A DNA stretch of 64,000 bases. It comes from Methylomicrobium agile. Its GTDB lineage: Bacteria; Pseudomonadota; Gammaproteobacteria; Methylococcales; Methylomonadaceae. The translations under genes and the position numbers were made by a program. Positions 26,851 to 34,725 of this stretch are shown piece after piece (position 1 is the first letter of the stretch; every line of letters starts with the position of its first letter). The notes below the pieces were generated by a model. The model ran no database searches and had not been told where the DNA came from. It saw only the letters and a list, made by a program, of their open reading frames with translations. Location of the stretch: contig NZ_JPOJ01000001.1 in assembly GCF_000733855.1 (NCBI RefSeq), positions 2,807,001 to 2,871,000 on the forward strand, given 5' to 3'.

Positions 26851-26964
26851 TTTATTTGTCCTTCCGCTTAAAATAGGGATGAGAAAAAATACCCAGATTT
26901 CAAGCAATTTTTGCACCATCTTCGATATGTGGTCGGAAAAACTGGAGCTGCCGTACCGGGATGA

Positions 26965-27149
26965 AGCAATTTAAGCAATGCGCACAAATGTGGTGCATAT
27001 ACAGTGCACAATGTTAGTGCGATTGATTGGAAAAGTGGTCCGGATGCCTCGATTAGCTTTGCTGTTCAGGGCGGGGGCAAGAGGATTATGGTTTGGGCGG
27101 ACAAGAACAATGCGTTAGCCCAGTCGCTTTATCGGAAGAAGGGCTTTAA
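26965..27149 (+). pseudogene. Small ORF disrupted by IS5-family copy 1, 5' part (GNAT-like tail)
   Basis: The frame opens after a stop at 26962-26964 and reads through 27149 into the insertion sequence. The end of this part, with ADKNNALAQSLYRKKGF, resembles the C-terminal motif of GNAT acetyltransferases. Removing the element and one TTAA copy joins it in frame to 28328-28377, giving KGFKRACYRFREKCYTDE and a stop. A GTG at 27004 is the only plausible start, so the gene may have been truncated before the insertion. Confidence 0.5.
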
Positions 27150-28327
27150 GGAAGCTCTGAATAAGTGGTTTTTATAAGCGACACCGTGCGACATCCGTGG
27201 CACCTCGCCGAAAATGGGCAAATCCTTCCCGGCAGCGCCCGCTATCGGGGTGATTTCACTCAGTGTTCTCGGTTTTCCAGGGCGAAGGACAAAGGTCTCC
27301 CTAGGTCGGCTGCAGCGCCTGCCGAACGTGATAAAGATTGCCCAGGGCAAACAGCAAGTAGAGTTGTTGGGCATTCTTGAACAGCCCCCGGTAACGCACT
27401 TTGGTATAGCCGAACTGGCGCTTGACGATCCGGAACGGATGTTCGACCATGGCGCGTAACGGCGCCAGCATGTGGTTGTGAAGGGCTTGCTCTACCGGCA
27501 ACTCTTCACCCTTCCCCCGCTTGAACGGAAAGGCCCAAACCGGCTCGCCTTCCAGGCGATCCGCCGCTAGATTCCGGTCCTTGCGGGTATAGGCCCGATC
27601 GCCCAGCACGACCCGTTCCTCGCCGTGCAGCAACGCCTCCGTCATGACCCCATCCGCCACCTTGGCGGTGGTCATCTCCACAGTATGCACCAACCCCGAC
27701 TCGGCATCGACCCCAATGTGCGCCTTCATCCCAAAGTGGTAATTGTTCCCTTTCTTGGTCGAACTCATCTCGGCATCCCGTTTGCGCGCCCGGTTCTTGG
27801 TGGACGGCGGGGCAGCGATTAATGTCGCATCGACGATCGTGCCTTGCCGTAGCAACAGGCCTTTTTCGGCCAACAGCGCCGCCGTTTCATCAAATAGGGT
27901 TTGTGCTAACTGATGGCGTTCCAGCAGATGCCGGAACTTGAGGATCGTGGTTTCATCCGGCAGGGCGTCCTCGCCCGCATCGAGCCCGGCAAACTCGCGC
28001 AGCAGCGGCATGTCGTGCAATACTTCCTCCATCGCCGGATCGGAATAGCCGAACCACTGCTGCATCAGGTGAATGCGCAACATCGTCGCCAAGGGAAAGG
28101 GGCGGCGGCCTCGGCCCGCTGTCGGGTAGTGCGGCGCTATCCGGCTCGCCCACAAACTCCAAGGCACTACCTGCTCCATCTCTTGGAGAAATTGCTGCCG
28201 CCGAGTCTGTTTCGGTTTCTTCACGAACAGCGGGGCACTGAGTCCGAGTTGCTTCATGGCGGGCACCTATCGAAAATGGCAAGCTGCGGATATTTTATCC
28301 CAGGCGTAGGACTTATTCAGAGTTTCC
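27150..28327 (-). mobile_element. IS5-family insertion sequence, copy 1 (1178 bp)
   Basis: Ends are GGAAGCTCTGAATAAGT and, inverted, GGAAACTCTGAATAAGT, flanked by a 4-bp target duplication TTAA (27146-27149 and 28328-28331). It encodes one intact DDE transposase. A near-identical copy lies at 31924-33101 in the opposite orientation. Confidence 0.93.
27301..28257 (-). CDS. IS5-family DDE transposase, copy 1
   Basis: A 318-residue transposase from the ATG at 28257, preceded by AGGTG; an in-frame GTG three codons upstream is the alternative start. An N-terminal DUF772-type domain (PFPLATMLRIHLMQQWFGYSDPAMEEVL) is followed by the DDE catalytic domain with Asp in TIVDATLI, Asp in VLGDRAYT and Glu in MVEHPFRIVKRQFG. 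It moves the element by cut-and-paste. It appears intact and differs from copy 2 at one residue near the N-terminus (Ala here, Thr there). Confidence 0.94.
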   Translation of the reverse strand: MKQLGLSAPLFVKKPKQTRRQQFLQEMEQVVPWSLWASRIAPHYPTAGRGRRPFPLATMLRIHLMQQWFGYSDPAMEEVLHDMPLLREFAGLDAGEDALPDETTILKFRHLLERHQLAQTLFDETAALLAEKGLLLRQGTIVDATLIAAPPSTKNRARKRDAEMSSTKKGNNYHFGMKAHIGVDAESGLVHTVEMTTAKVADGVMTEALLHGEERVVLGDRAYTRKDRNLAADRLEGEPVWAFPFKRGKGEELPVEQALHNHMLAPLRAMVEHPFRIVKRQFGYTKVRYRGLFKNAQQLYLLFALGNLYHVRQALQPT

Positions 28328-28377
28328 TTAAGAGAGCTTGTTATCGCTTTCGCGAAAAGTGCTATACAGATGAATAA
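28328..28377 (+). pseudogene. Small ORF disrupted by IS5-family copy 1, 3' part
   Basis: These bases complete the frame interrupted at 27149. After deleting one TTAA they read on from the GNAT-like motif to the stop TAA at 28375-28377. Confidence 0.5.
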
Positions 28378-28894
28378 AGATGACGATTAGCGTGTGGCGA
28401 ATTGATAGACTATGGACAGGCGATTTCTTCAGGGTTTCCTTAACTACTCCGAAATGATTTCGATGCGGTTTGTTTTTGAAAATCCCCCCTAACCCCCCTT
28501 TTTCAAAGGGGGGAAGCGGCAGTGCATTGAAGTTTTTGGCGTTGATATTGAAGAAGTGTCTTTTTCAAACGGGGGAAAGCGCAGGAGTGGTAAATTCATA
28601 CGACGATATTCCGCTTTAATGAAGAAAGAGCGAAAGTGTTCTTGTTAACTTCAACTAATGAGGGCAATATCTTTTTCGAAAAAAGGGAAAAGAAATGGGT
28701 ATTGGTAACTTTATAACGACCGGGACAAGACTCCTTTTGAAAACGAGAAAGGGGTCAGTTTCGGTAAAGACCAAAACCAAAACCAAACCAAAACCAAAAC
28801 CAAAACCAAAACCAAAACCAAAACCAAAACCAAAACCAAAACCAAAACCAAAACCATACCCCCTTTGAAAAAGGGGGGCCAGGGGGGATTTCCA
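28378..28894. repeat. Gene-free stretch with CCAAAA hexamer tract and C/G-run palindromes
   Basis: It includes a run of about 14 CCAAAA units (28771-28856), with one unit lacking a base, and two C5-6/G5-6 palindromes of the CCCCCTTTTTCAAAGGGGG kind near 28485-28512 and 28857-28888. A minus-strand frame across the tract is a Gly-Phe repeat artefact. Confidence 0.8.
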
Positions 28895-29263
28895 ATGCTG
28901 ACTTACAACCTGAACCTTAAATTCAAAGCCCGCAGCTTGCGCAGCAACATGACCGATGCCGAGAAAATACTGTGGTCGCGCGTACGGCGCAAACAAATTT
29001 CGGGCGTGCAGTTTTATCGGCAGAAGCCGATAGGCGGTTACATTGTGGATTTTTACGCTCCCCAAGCGAAATTGGTGATCGAGTTGGACGGCGGGCAGCA
29101 TTTTGAACCGGAGCAACAGTATTATGATCAGCAGCGGACGCTGTATCTGCAGAACCAGGGATTGGCGGTGCTGCGGTTTACGAACGTTGAGGTGCTAAAA
29201 AATATTGAAGGGGTGATGGAGGTTGTTTTTCGGGAAGTTCTGAAGGGGGTAGGGCATTTTTAA
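28895..29263 (+). CDS. DUF559 domain protein (Vsr/endonuclease-like fold)
   Basis: A 122-residue protein from the ATG at 28895; the upstream in-frame ATG at 28865 lies within a repeat and is less likely. DUF559 features are clear: MTDAEKILWSRVRRKQISGVQFYRQKPIGGYIVDFY, then LVIELDGGQHFE with the acidic core of the PD-(D/E)XK-like fold, and a final LRFTNVEVLKN. The family is related in fold to very-short-patch repair endonucleases; its biological role is not established. C-run/G-run palindromes lie on both sides (28857-28888 and 29265-29303), so it may travel as a small unit. Confidence 0.88.
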   Translation: MLTYNLNLKFKARSLRSNMTDAEKILWSRVRRKQISGVQFYRQKPIGGYIVDFYAPQAKLVIELDGGQHFEPEQQYYDQQRTLYLQNQGLAVLRFTNVEVLKNIEGVMEVVFREVLKGVGHF

Positions 29264-29333
29264 ATCCCCCCAGGCTCCTCTTTTTAAGGGGCAGGGGGGA
29301 TTTTATCAGGCGGCTTTCACTGCGTAACAACCT

Positions 29334-30488
29334 TTAACCGTCTTCCCCGGCCGACGCCGCGGCCAGCGTCTTGCGCAGGTCGGCTTCGCACTGCTCCAAC
29401 TGCGCGACCGCTTCGCGGCGCATTTTTTTGCCCTGGTCCGCGATCTGCAGGCTTTCCTCGATCGTCGCGATCAGCGCCTGATTGGCTTTCCTGACCGTTT
29501 CGATATCGAACACGCCGCGTTCCAGCTGCCTGCGGGTTTCGGCGTTCGCCTGCTTCAGGCTTTCGGCGTTCGCGGCCAGCAGTTCGTTGGTCAGGTCGGC
29601 CGCGGCCTTGACCGTTTCGGCCGCCTCGGCGGAACGGTAGAGGGTCACCGCGGTCGCCAGTTGCTGGCGCCAGAGCGGCACCGTATTCACGATCGTCGAA
29701 TTGATCTTGTTGACCAGGCCCTTGTCGTTTTCCTGCACCAGGCGGATGCCGGGCAGACTTTGCATCGCGACCTGCCGGGTCAGGCGCAGGTCGTGCACGC
29801 GCCGCTCCAGATCGTCGCGGGCCGCGCGCAGGTCGCGCAGGGCTTGGGCGGCGATCACCTGTTCGCTGCTTTCGGCTTTTTTGGCCTGTTCCGGAATCAC
29901 GCCCTCGTCCAGCTGGCGCAGTTTTTCTTCGCCGGCGGCAATGTAATCCTCCAGCGTGTTAAAGTAGTCCAGATTGGCCCGATAGAGTTTGTCCAGCGAA
30001 ACGATGTCGGTCAGCAAGGCGGTTTTGTGCCGCTCCAGCCGGTCGGTGATCCTGTCGATCTGCTTGCGCACTTCTTCGTATTGCTGCAGGAATTTGACGA
30101 CCGGTTTGGCCCGGCCCAGCAGCTTGTCGAAAATTCCCTGTTTCTTGTTCGGGTCCAGATTGTCGACCTCGAAGCCGCGCAGCGCCGCGACCATTTCGTT
30201 CAGGTCTTCGCCGGCCGGCCCGGTGTCCTTGTTCCTGACGCCGTCCAGCATCCGGTCGGAAATCGTCGTCAACTGTTCCTGCGCCTTGCTGCCGAAGAAA
30301 AGGATCGAATTCGTATTGCCGACCTCGATTTCGTTCAACAACTGCCTGACGCGCTGCCGCTTCTCCGGCGGCGCCTTTGCAAGCGGCGCCGGTTCGGCCG
30401 TCACGCCGGGCACGATTTCGTCGAACGCGGCGCTTCCGGAGGTGCCGCTTGTTGATTCGTTTGCCGCGGAAGCCTGGGGGTTATTCAT
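29334..30488 (-). CDS. telA: Toxic anion resistance protein, TelA family
   Basis: A 384-residue, largely alpha-helical soluble protein. After a Ser/Thr/Pro-rich start it contains family segments such as RVRQLLNEIEVGNTNSILFFGSKAQEQLTTISDRML, QQYEEVRKQIDRITDRLE, NLDYFNTLEDYIAAGEEKLR and NTVPLWRQQL, and ends in coiled-coil helices. TelA proteins are linked to tellurite and cell-envelope stress resistance by unknown means. The gene lies 25 bases after xpaC on the same strand, a pairing seen in many bacteria. Confidence 0.92.
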   Translation of the reverse strand: MNNPQASAANESTSGTSGSAAFDEIVPGVTAEPAPLAKAPPEKRQRVRQLLNEIEVGNTNSILFFGSKAQEQLTTISDRMLDGVRNKDTGPAGEDLNEMVAALRGFEVDNLDPNKKQGIFDKLLGRAKPVVKFLQQYEEVRKQIDRITDRLERHKTALLTDIVSLDKLYRANLDYFNTLEDYIAAGEEKLRQLDEGVIPEQAKKAESSEQVIAAQALRDLRAARDDLERRVHDLRLTRQVAMQSLPGIRLVQENDKGLVNKINSTIVNTVPLWRQQLATAVTLYRSAEAAETVKAAADLTNELLAANAESLKQANAETRRQLERGVFDIETVRKANQALIATIEESLQIADQGKKMRREAVAQLEQCEADLRKTLAAASAGEDG

Positions 30489-30513
30489 AAGCCATACTCC
30501 GAAAATGAGGTCA

Positions 30514-31368
30514 TTAGCGGATCCCTTCCCGTTTCATCTGCGTATTCAAGACTTCGATTTTGACGTCCAAATCGAACGCGTCTTCTTCCATCAGTTTTTG
30601 ATGCTGCTCCTGAAAGGTCGATTCGATGGTTTCCAGCACGTTGCGGAAATTCTGTTCCAGTGCTTCGGATGAGGTCTGCCGGTGGGTTTCCGCATAACCT
30701 TCGCTCACTTGGCGGGCGCCTTCGAGGTAGACGTTCAGAAATTTCCGCGCCCTTCGGAAATTGCGCGGGTCGGCCGCGATATCCGCCAGAATATCATCGG
30801 CGATATCGCAGATCCGTTCGATCCGCCGGTTCAATTCGGCATTGCGTATCCGGGCGTTGGCCTGCTCGATACCGCGGATGACGCGCGACGAGTCTTCGAG
30901 TGCCTGCCGGATTTCATCCCCGGAATAGCCGTAGGCCGCCGTGATTTTCCGCTTTTCCACGCGCGGGTCGAAGCCGTAACGCAAATACATGCCCAGAAAC
31001 GCGCCGCTGGCGAACAGCATCCCCGCCGGCAGCGAATGTCCCGCGCCCAACCAGGCGACCATGCCGGTCGCCAGCGCCGCAATCGCTGCGGCGATCGTTT
31101 TCAACGGCGGATTGGGCGGGCCGGCGATACGGCTTTTATGGTAAACATATTCCGCCTGCAGTCCTTGGCGCAAACACACGGCAGCCAGCATATACAACGC
31201 GAAACCGGCCGCATCGATTAAAACATTCAGCACATGGCCTTTTGCCAACGCGATAAACGTCGCCGGAATCAATGCCATCGGCAGAAAATAGAGCAGCAAG
31301 CCGCGCGGAGAATAACGCTGCAGCAGATCCTCGATAAAGCGCCGGGTTTTGCCGGAGGGATTCATCAT
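30514..31368 (-). CDS. XpaC-like membrane protein (5-bromo-4-chloroindolyl phosphate hydrolysis family)
   Basis: A 284-residue protein with about four hydrophobic helices between residues 20 and 130 (LLLYFLPMALIPATFIALA, ALYMLAAVCL, AAIAALATGMVAWLGAG, MLFASGAFLGMYL) followed by a cytoplasmic helical domain with RNAELNRRIERICDIADDILADIAADP, typical of XpaC. It partners with TelA in many genomes; the exact function is unknown. Its start codon overlaps the end of a 49-codon ORF (ATGATG), which suggests translational coupling. Confidence 0.88.
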   Translation of the reverse strand: MMNPSGKTRRFIEDLLQRYSPRGLLLYFLPMALIPATFIALAKGHVLNVLIDAAGFALYMLAAVCLRQGLQAEYVYHKSRIAGPPNPPLKTIAAAIAALATGMVAWLGAGHSLPAGMLFASGAFLGMYLRYGFDPRVEKRKITAAYGYSGDEIRQALEDSSRVIRGIEQANARIRNAELNRRIERICDIADDILADIAADPRNFRRARKFLNVYLEGARQVSEGYAETHRQTSSEALEQNFRNVLETIESTFQEQHQKLMEEDAFDLDVKIEVLNTQMKREGIR

Positions 31369-31514
31369 TTTGCCTGTTGGCCGCGAGAAGGATAATCTTT
31401 GAATGCGGCAATCGGAACGGACGGCTCAGCCCTCACCATCGCTTGGCAGGTCGCAAGACCGATCGTTGCCACCAAAATGATAAAGCCGAGCAGGTTGCGT
31501 AGTAATCCGGGCAT
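31365..31514 (-). CDS. Small 49-residue protein with hydrophobic segment, first gene of xpaC-telA operon
   Basis: From the ATG at 31514 the frame encodes MPGLLRNLLGFIILVATIGLAT, a signal-like or membrane-spanning segment, then a polar tail ending GQQAK. The TGA stop overlaps the xpaC ATG by two bases in the sequence ATGATG, the usual arrangement of coupled genes, and GGAG lies upstream of the start. A Cys follows the hydrophobic stretch (LATC), so a tiny lipoprotein is possible. No homologue is recognised. Confidence 0.55.
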   Translation of the reverse strand: MPGLLRNLLGFIILVATIGLATCQAMVRAEPSVPIAAFKDYPSRGQQAK

Positions 31515-31923
31515 TGTTTTATAACTCCGGTCAGCGGTGAGTGGGTCTCCGGTATTTGCAACGGCCTAACAAGTGAAAAGCACCGTAGCGACCACTGTAT
31601 GACCAAGCGCTGTGCTCTGAGTTTCGATTTCTGCCGGAAAATCGGTTTTAAATTTTGAGCGCGTTTTCATAGGGGGTGTGGGAATTCATTCGCTTTCAAA
31701 GCGCGGAAACGGGCGAATCATTCGCCCTTGCTCCACAGGCCGGACAGCCGAACGAAAACGCTCTAACGCCGGTTCCGGATATTCAAGTCCGGAGCGCACG
31801 CCAGCCTGATGCGGGGCGGGCTATCCCGTCCGTGCTGGGGCGCCTTCGCGGGTCCGGCACGTCCGGAAAGGCATCAGGCCATCTGGTGGATGCGCTTCGC
31901 TTATCCACCGGCCATTAACTAAA
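31515..31923. other. Gene-free region between small ORF and IS copy 2
   Basis: It should contain the promoter of the small-ORF/xpaC/telA operon. The part from about 31790 to 31915 is repeat-like, including GGCGGGCTATCCCGTCC and TGGATGCGCTTCGCTTATCCA. The 80-codon frame across it has no ribosome site and is not believed. Confidence 0.4.
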
Positions 31924-33101
31924 GGAAACTCTGAATAAGTCCTACGCCTGGGATAAAATATCCGCAGCTTGCCATTTTCGATAGGTGCCCGCCATGAAGC
32001 AACTCGGACTCAGTGCCCCACTGTTTGTGAAGAAACCGAAACAGACTCGGCGGCAGCAATTTCTCCAAGAGATGGAGCAGGTAGTGCCTTGGAGTTTGTG
32101 GACGAGCCGGATAGCGCCGCACTACCCGACAGCGGGCCGAGGCCGCCGCCCCTTTCCCTTGGCGACGATGTTGCGCATTCACCTGATGCAGCAGTGGTTC
32201 GGCTATTCCGATCCGGCGATGGAGGAAGTATTGCACGACATGCCGCTGCTGCGCGAGTTTGCCGGGCTCGATGCGGGCGAGGACGCCCTGCCGGATGAAA
32301 CCACGATCCTCAAGTTCCGGCATCTGCTGGAACGCCATCAGTTGGCACAAACCCTATTTGATGAAACGGCGGCGCTGTTGGCCGAAAAAGGCCTGTTGCT
32401 ACGGCAAGGCACGATCGTCGATGCGACATTAATCGCTGCCCCGCCGTCCACCAAGAACCGGGCGCGCAAACGGGATGCCGAGATGAGTTCGACCAAGAAA
32501 GGGAACAATTACCACTTTGGGATGAAGGCGCACATTGGGGTCGATGCCGAGTCGGGGTTAGTGCATACTGTGGAGATGACCACCGCCAAGGTGGCGGATG
32601 GGGTCATGACGGAGGCGTTGCTGCACGGCGAGGAACGGGTCGTGCTGGGCGATCGGGCCTATACCCGCAAGGACCGGAATCTGGCGGCGGATCGCCTGGA
32701 AGGTGAGCCGGTTTGGGCCTTTCCGTTCAAGCGGGGGAAGGGTGAGGAGTTGCCGGTAGAGCAAGCCCTTCACAACCACATGCTGGCGCCGTTACGCGCC
32801 ATGGTCGAACATCCGTTCCGGATCGTCAAGCGCCAGTTCGGCTATACCAAAGTGCGTTACCGGGGGCTGTTCAAGAATGCCCAACAACTCTACTTGCTGT
32901 TTGCCCTGGGCAATCTTTATCACGTTCGGCAGGCGCTGCAGCCGACCTAGGGAGACCTTTGTCCTTCGCCCTGGAAAACCGAGAACACTGAGTGAAATCA
33001 CCCCGATAGCGGGCGCTGCCGGGAAGGATTTGCCCATTTTCGGCGAGGTGCCACGGATGTCGCACGGTGTCGCTTATAAAAACCACTTATTCAGAGCTTC
33101 C
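31924..33101 (+). mobile_element. IS5-family insertion sequence, copy 2 (1178 bp)
   Basis: Same ends and same length as the copy at 27150-28327, in opposite orientation, with its own 4-bp target duplication TAAA (31920-31923 and 33102-33105). The different duplications show two separate insertions rather than one composite transposon. Confidence 0.93.
31994..32950 (+). CDS. IS5-family DDE transposase, copy 2
   Basis: An intact 318-residue transposase, matching copy 1 apart from the Ala/Thr change in the N-terminal part. The ATG at 31994 follows AGGTG; a GTG nine bases upstream is the alternative. The catalytic Asp, Asp and Glu are all present. The near-identity of the two copies implies recent activity in this genome. 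Confidence 0.94.
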   Translation: MKQLGLSAPLFVKKPKQTRRQQFLQEMEQVVPWSLWTSRIAPHYPTAGRGRRPFPLATMLRIHLMQQWFGYSDPAMEEVLHDMPLLREFAGLDAGEDALPDETTILKFRHLLERHQLAQTLFDETAALLAEKGLLLRQGTIVDATLIAAPPSTKNRARKRDAEMSSTKKGNNYHFGMKAHIGVDAESGLVHTVEMTTAKVADGVMTEALLHGEERVVLGDRAYTRKDRNLAADRLEGEPVWAFPFKRGKGEELPVEQALHNHMLAPLRAMVEHPFRIVKRQFGYTKVRYRGLFKNAQQLYLLFALGNLYHVRQALQPT

Positions 33102-33110
33102 TAAACGGCA

Positions 33111-33131
33111 GACGGGGCCGCAAACCCCGTC
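33111..33131 (-). terminator. Hairpin downstream of FN3/LamG gene
   Basis: GACGGGG (33111-33117) and CCCCGTC (33125-33131) with a 7-base loop, 20 bases past the stop of the minus-strand gene. No strong T-run follows, so termination efficiency is uncertain. Confidence 0.4.
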
Positions 33132-33150
33132 CGCTCAGACCGCCGTCCGG

Positions 33151-34725
33151 TCAATACCCCTTGCCGTAGACAGACATGGACGCATTCTGTTCCGTTGCCG
33201 AACCTTTCCATTTATAAGGCAATTTCTTCAGCTCTTTATTAGAGGCGCTGGTTTCCATCAGGCCGGTCGAAGCGCCCGTCTGATCCCGGAAAGCCACTTG
33301 CCCTTCCGTTCCGAGCAGTGCAATCCAGTACGGACGGCCCGCGGTTACCGACACGGCGGAAACCGGTATCGCGTTCCAGGCGCCGGCCGTGAGGTGGCTC
33401 AATTTGCCCTGGGCCATACGGGTCCCGGGATGCCTCGACCGATCCCTATAGATTGCGGCGCTCAACCTCGTTGCGGTCGAACCGGCGTCGAGATACACCC
33501 AGATTTGCGTGAGGATGCCGGATTCGGCGGGTACGGTCCGGAACGCTTTGGCGGTGCCCTGCGAACGGTAATCGACCCAAGGTTGCAGGGTATTGTCTCC
33601 CATCACAAATTGCGGAGGATTCGAAGTATCGACCGCAGTATCCCGGTTGGCGACGACTTCGTTCGGCGTCAGGGCCCGGTTATAAATACGCACCTCGTCG
33701 ATGTAGCCGTGGAAATATTCATTGCCCAGGCTGTTGCCGCCGATCCGGAGCTTTCCTTTGGATTGCCGGATCATCGCGGTCTGCGGGCTCTGGGCAACTT
33801 CGACGCCGTTCACGTACAAGCGCTGATTAGCGCCGTCATAGGTCGCGACGAGATGGCTCCATGTGTCTGCTGGCAGGCGGTTGGCGCCGGCGACCCTATG
33901 GTAATCGCCGTCGTTGAGATAAGAGGCAGGCAGATCGTCCTCCTCTTCGGCGTAAAGGGCATAGGCTTCACCCCTGGGCGCCTGCTTCAATATGACCGCG
34001 TTGTTGCCCTTGGACTGCGACAACGGATACACCCAGGCTTCCAGCGTCAGGCCGTTTGACATATCCAGAGAGGCGTCATGTTTGACGGTGACCCAGTCAT
34101 TGACGCCATCGAACATCAACGCTTTTCCATGGCGGCCGTCGTCAGTTCGGACGGCACCCTTGATCGTGCCATGGTTGCCGTTGCCCGAAGCGTCCACTAC
34201 GGTCTTGCCGCTGTCTTCCTCGAAACCAAAAGCGGCCATGAGTCCATCGCCTTCGGCATCGGCGAGAGGCCCGGCGGTCGCTCCGCCAGATGCTCCGCCT
34301 TGAGTTCCGCCCGAAGTTTCTCCATCGGATTTTGCATCCGGAGCGGGCGCATCCCCAGGATCCGGCCCGGCTGGCAGTGCCTGAGGAGCGGGCGTTGCAA
34401 GCGTGAGTTCATTGGAATAAGCACTTTCGGTGGTTCCGGCCGAATCATAGGCCTTTACCGCAAAAAAATAGCGCGTTCCTGCGTTCAGCCCCGAAACCGA
34501 GAGCGAGGTCTTGTTGCCGGCATCGACCGTCGAAGTATAGTTGCCGCTGCCGGTCCCGTAAGCAACCTTATAACCTTCCACAGCGGGAGATTCGCTGGGA
34601 TCCCAGGCAAGGTTGACGGTGGCGGCGAATAAATTGCCGCTGAATGAAAGCGGTGCGAGTATCCGTAAGAAATGGCGCATAAAAAGTCCGCGCGCGGAAA
34701 GTACCGTTATAAAAGAAGTATTCAT
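33151..34725 (-). CDS. Secreted protein with fibronectin type III and LamG-like domains
   Basis: A 524-residue exported protein. The N-terminus carries a signal peptide (LRILAPLSFSGNLFA); starts at 34725 or 34680 are both possible. A fibronectin type III domain (about 36-112: VNLAWDPSESPAVEGYKVAYG, SAYSNELTLA) is followed by a Gly/Ala/Asp-rich linker, then a LamG/concanavalin-like domain (about 160-370) with AAFGFEEDSGKTVVDASGNGNHG, GLTLEAWVYP and GYIDEVRIYNRALTPNEV, and a C-terminal beta-rich domain. Such proteins bind carbohydrate or other surface polymers. A perfect 10-bp hairpin (34746-34770) lies just upstream of the start. No sorting signal is visible at the C-terminus. Confidence 0.85.
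   Translation of the reverse strand: MNTSFITVLSARGLFMRHFLRILAPLSFSGNLFAATVNLAWDPSESPAVEGYKVAYGTGSGNYTSTVDAGNKTSLSVSGLNAGTRYFFAVKAYDSAGTTESAYSNELTLATPAPQALPAGPDPGDAPAPDAKSDGETSGGTQGGASGGATAGPLADAEGDGLMAAFGFEEDSGKTVVDASGNGNHGTIKGAVRTDDGRHGKALMFDGVNDWVTVKHDASLDMSNGLTLEAWVYPLSQSKGNNAVILKQAPRGEAYALYAEEEDDLPASYLNDGDYHRVAGANRLPADTWSHLVATYDGANQRLYVNGVEVAQSPQTAMIRQSKGKLRIGGNSLGNEYFHGYIDEVRIYNRALTPNEVVANRDTAVDTSNPPQFVMGDNTLQPWVDYRSQGTAKAFRTVPAESGILTQIWVYLDAGSTATRLSAAIYRDRSRHPGTRMAQGKLSHLTAGAWNAIPVSAVSVTAGRPYWIALLGTEGQVAFRDQTGASTGLMETSASNKELKKLPYKWKGSATEQNASMSVYGKGY

Noticed and set aside
28771-28856. CRISPR array
   Set aside because: The repeat is a 6-bp microsatellite without spacers, and no cas gene is present.
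28655-29116. Minus-strand frame with a Gly-Phe dipeptide repeat
   Set aside because: It is only the translation of the CCAAAA hexamer tract and overlaps the better supported DUF559 gene.
31676-31918. 80-codon plus-strand ORF before IS copy 2
   Set aside because: No ribosome site, and most of it consists of palindromic repeat sequence.
27150-33101. Composite transposon formed by the two IS5-family copies
   Set aside because: Each copy has its own, different 4-bp target duplication, and the outer flanks do not match, so two separate insertions fit better.
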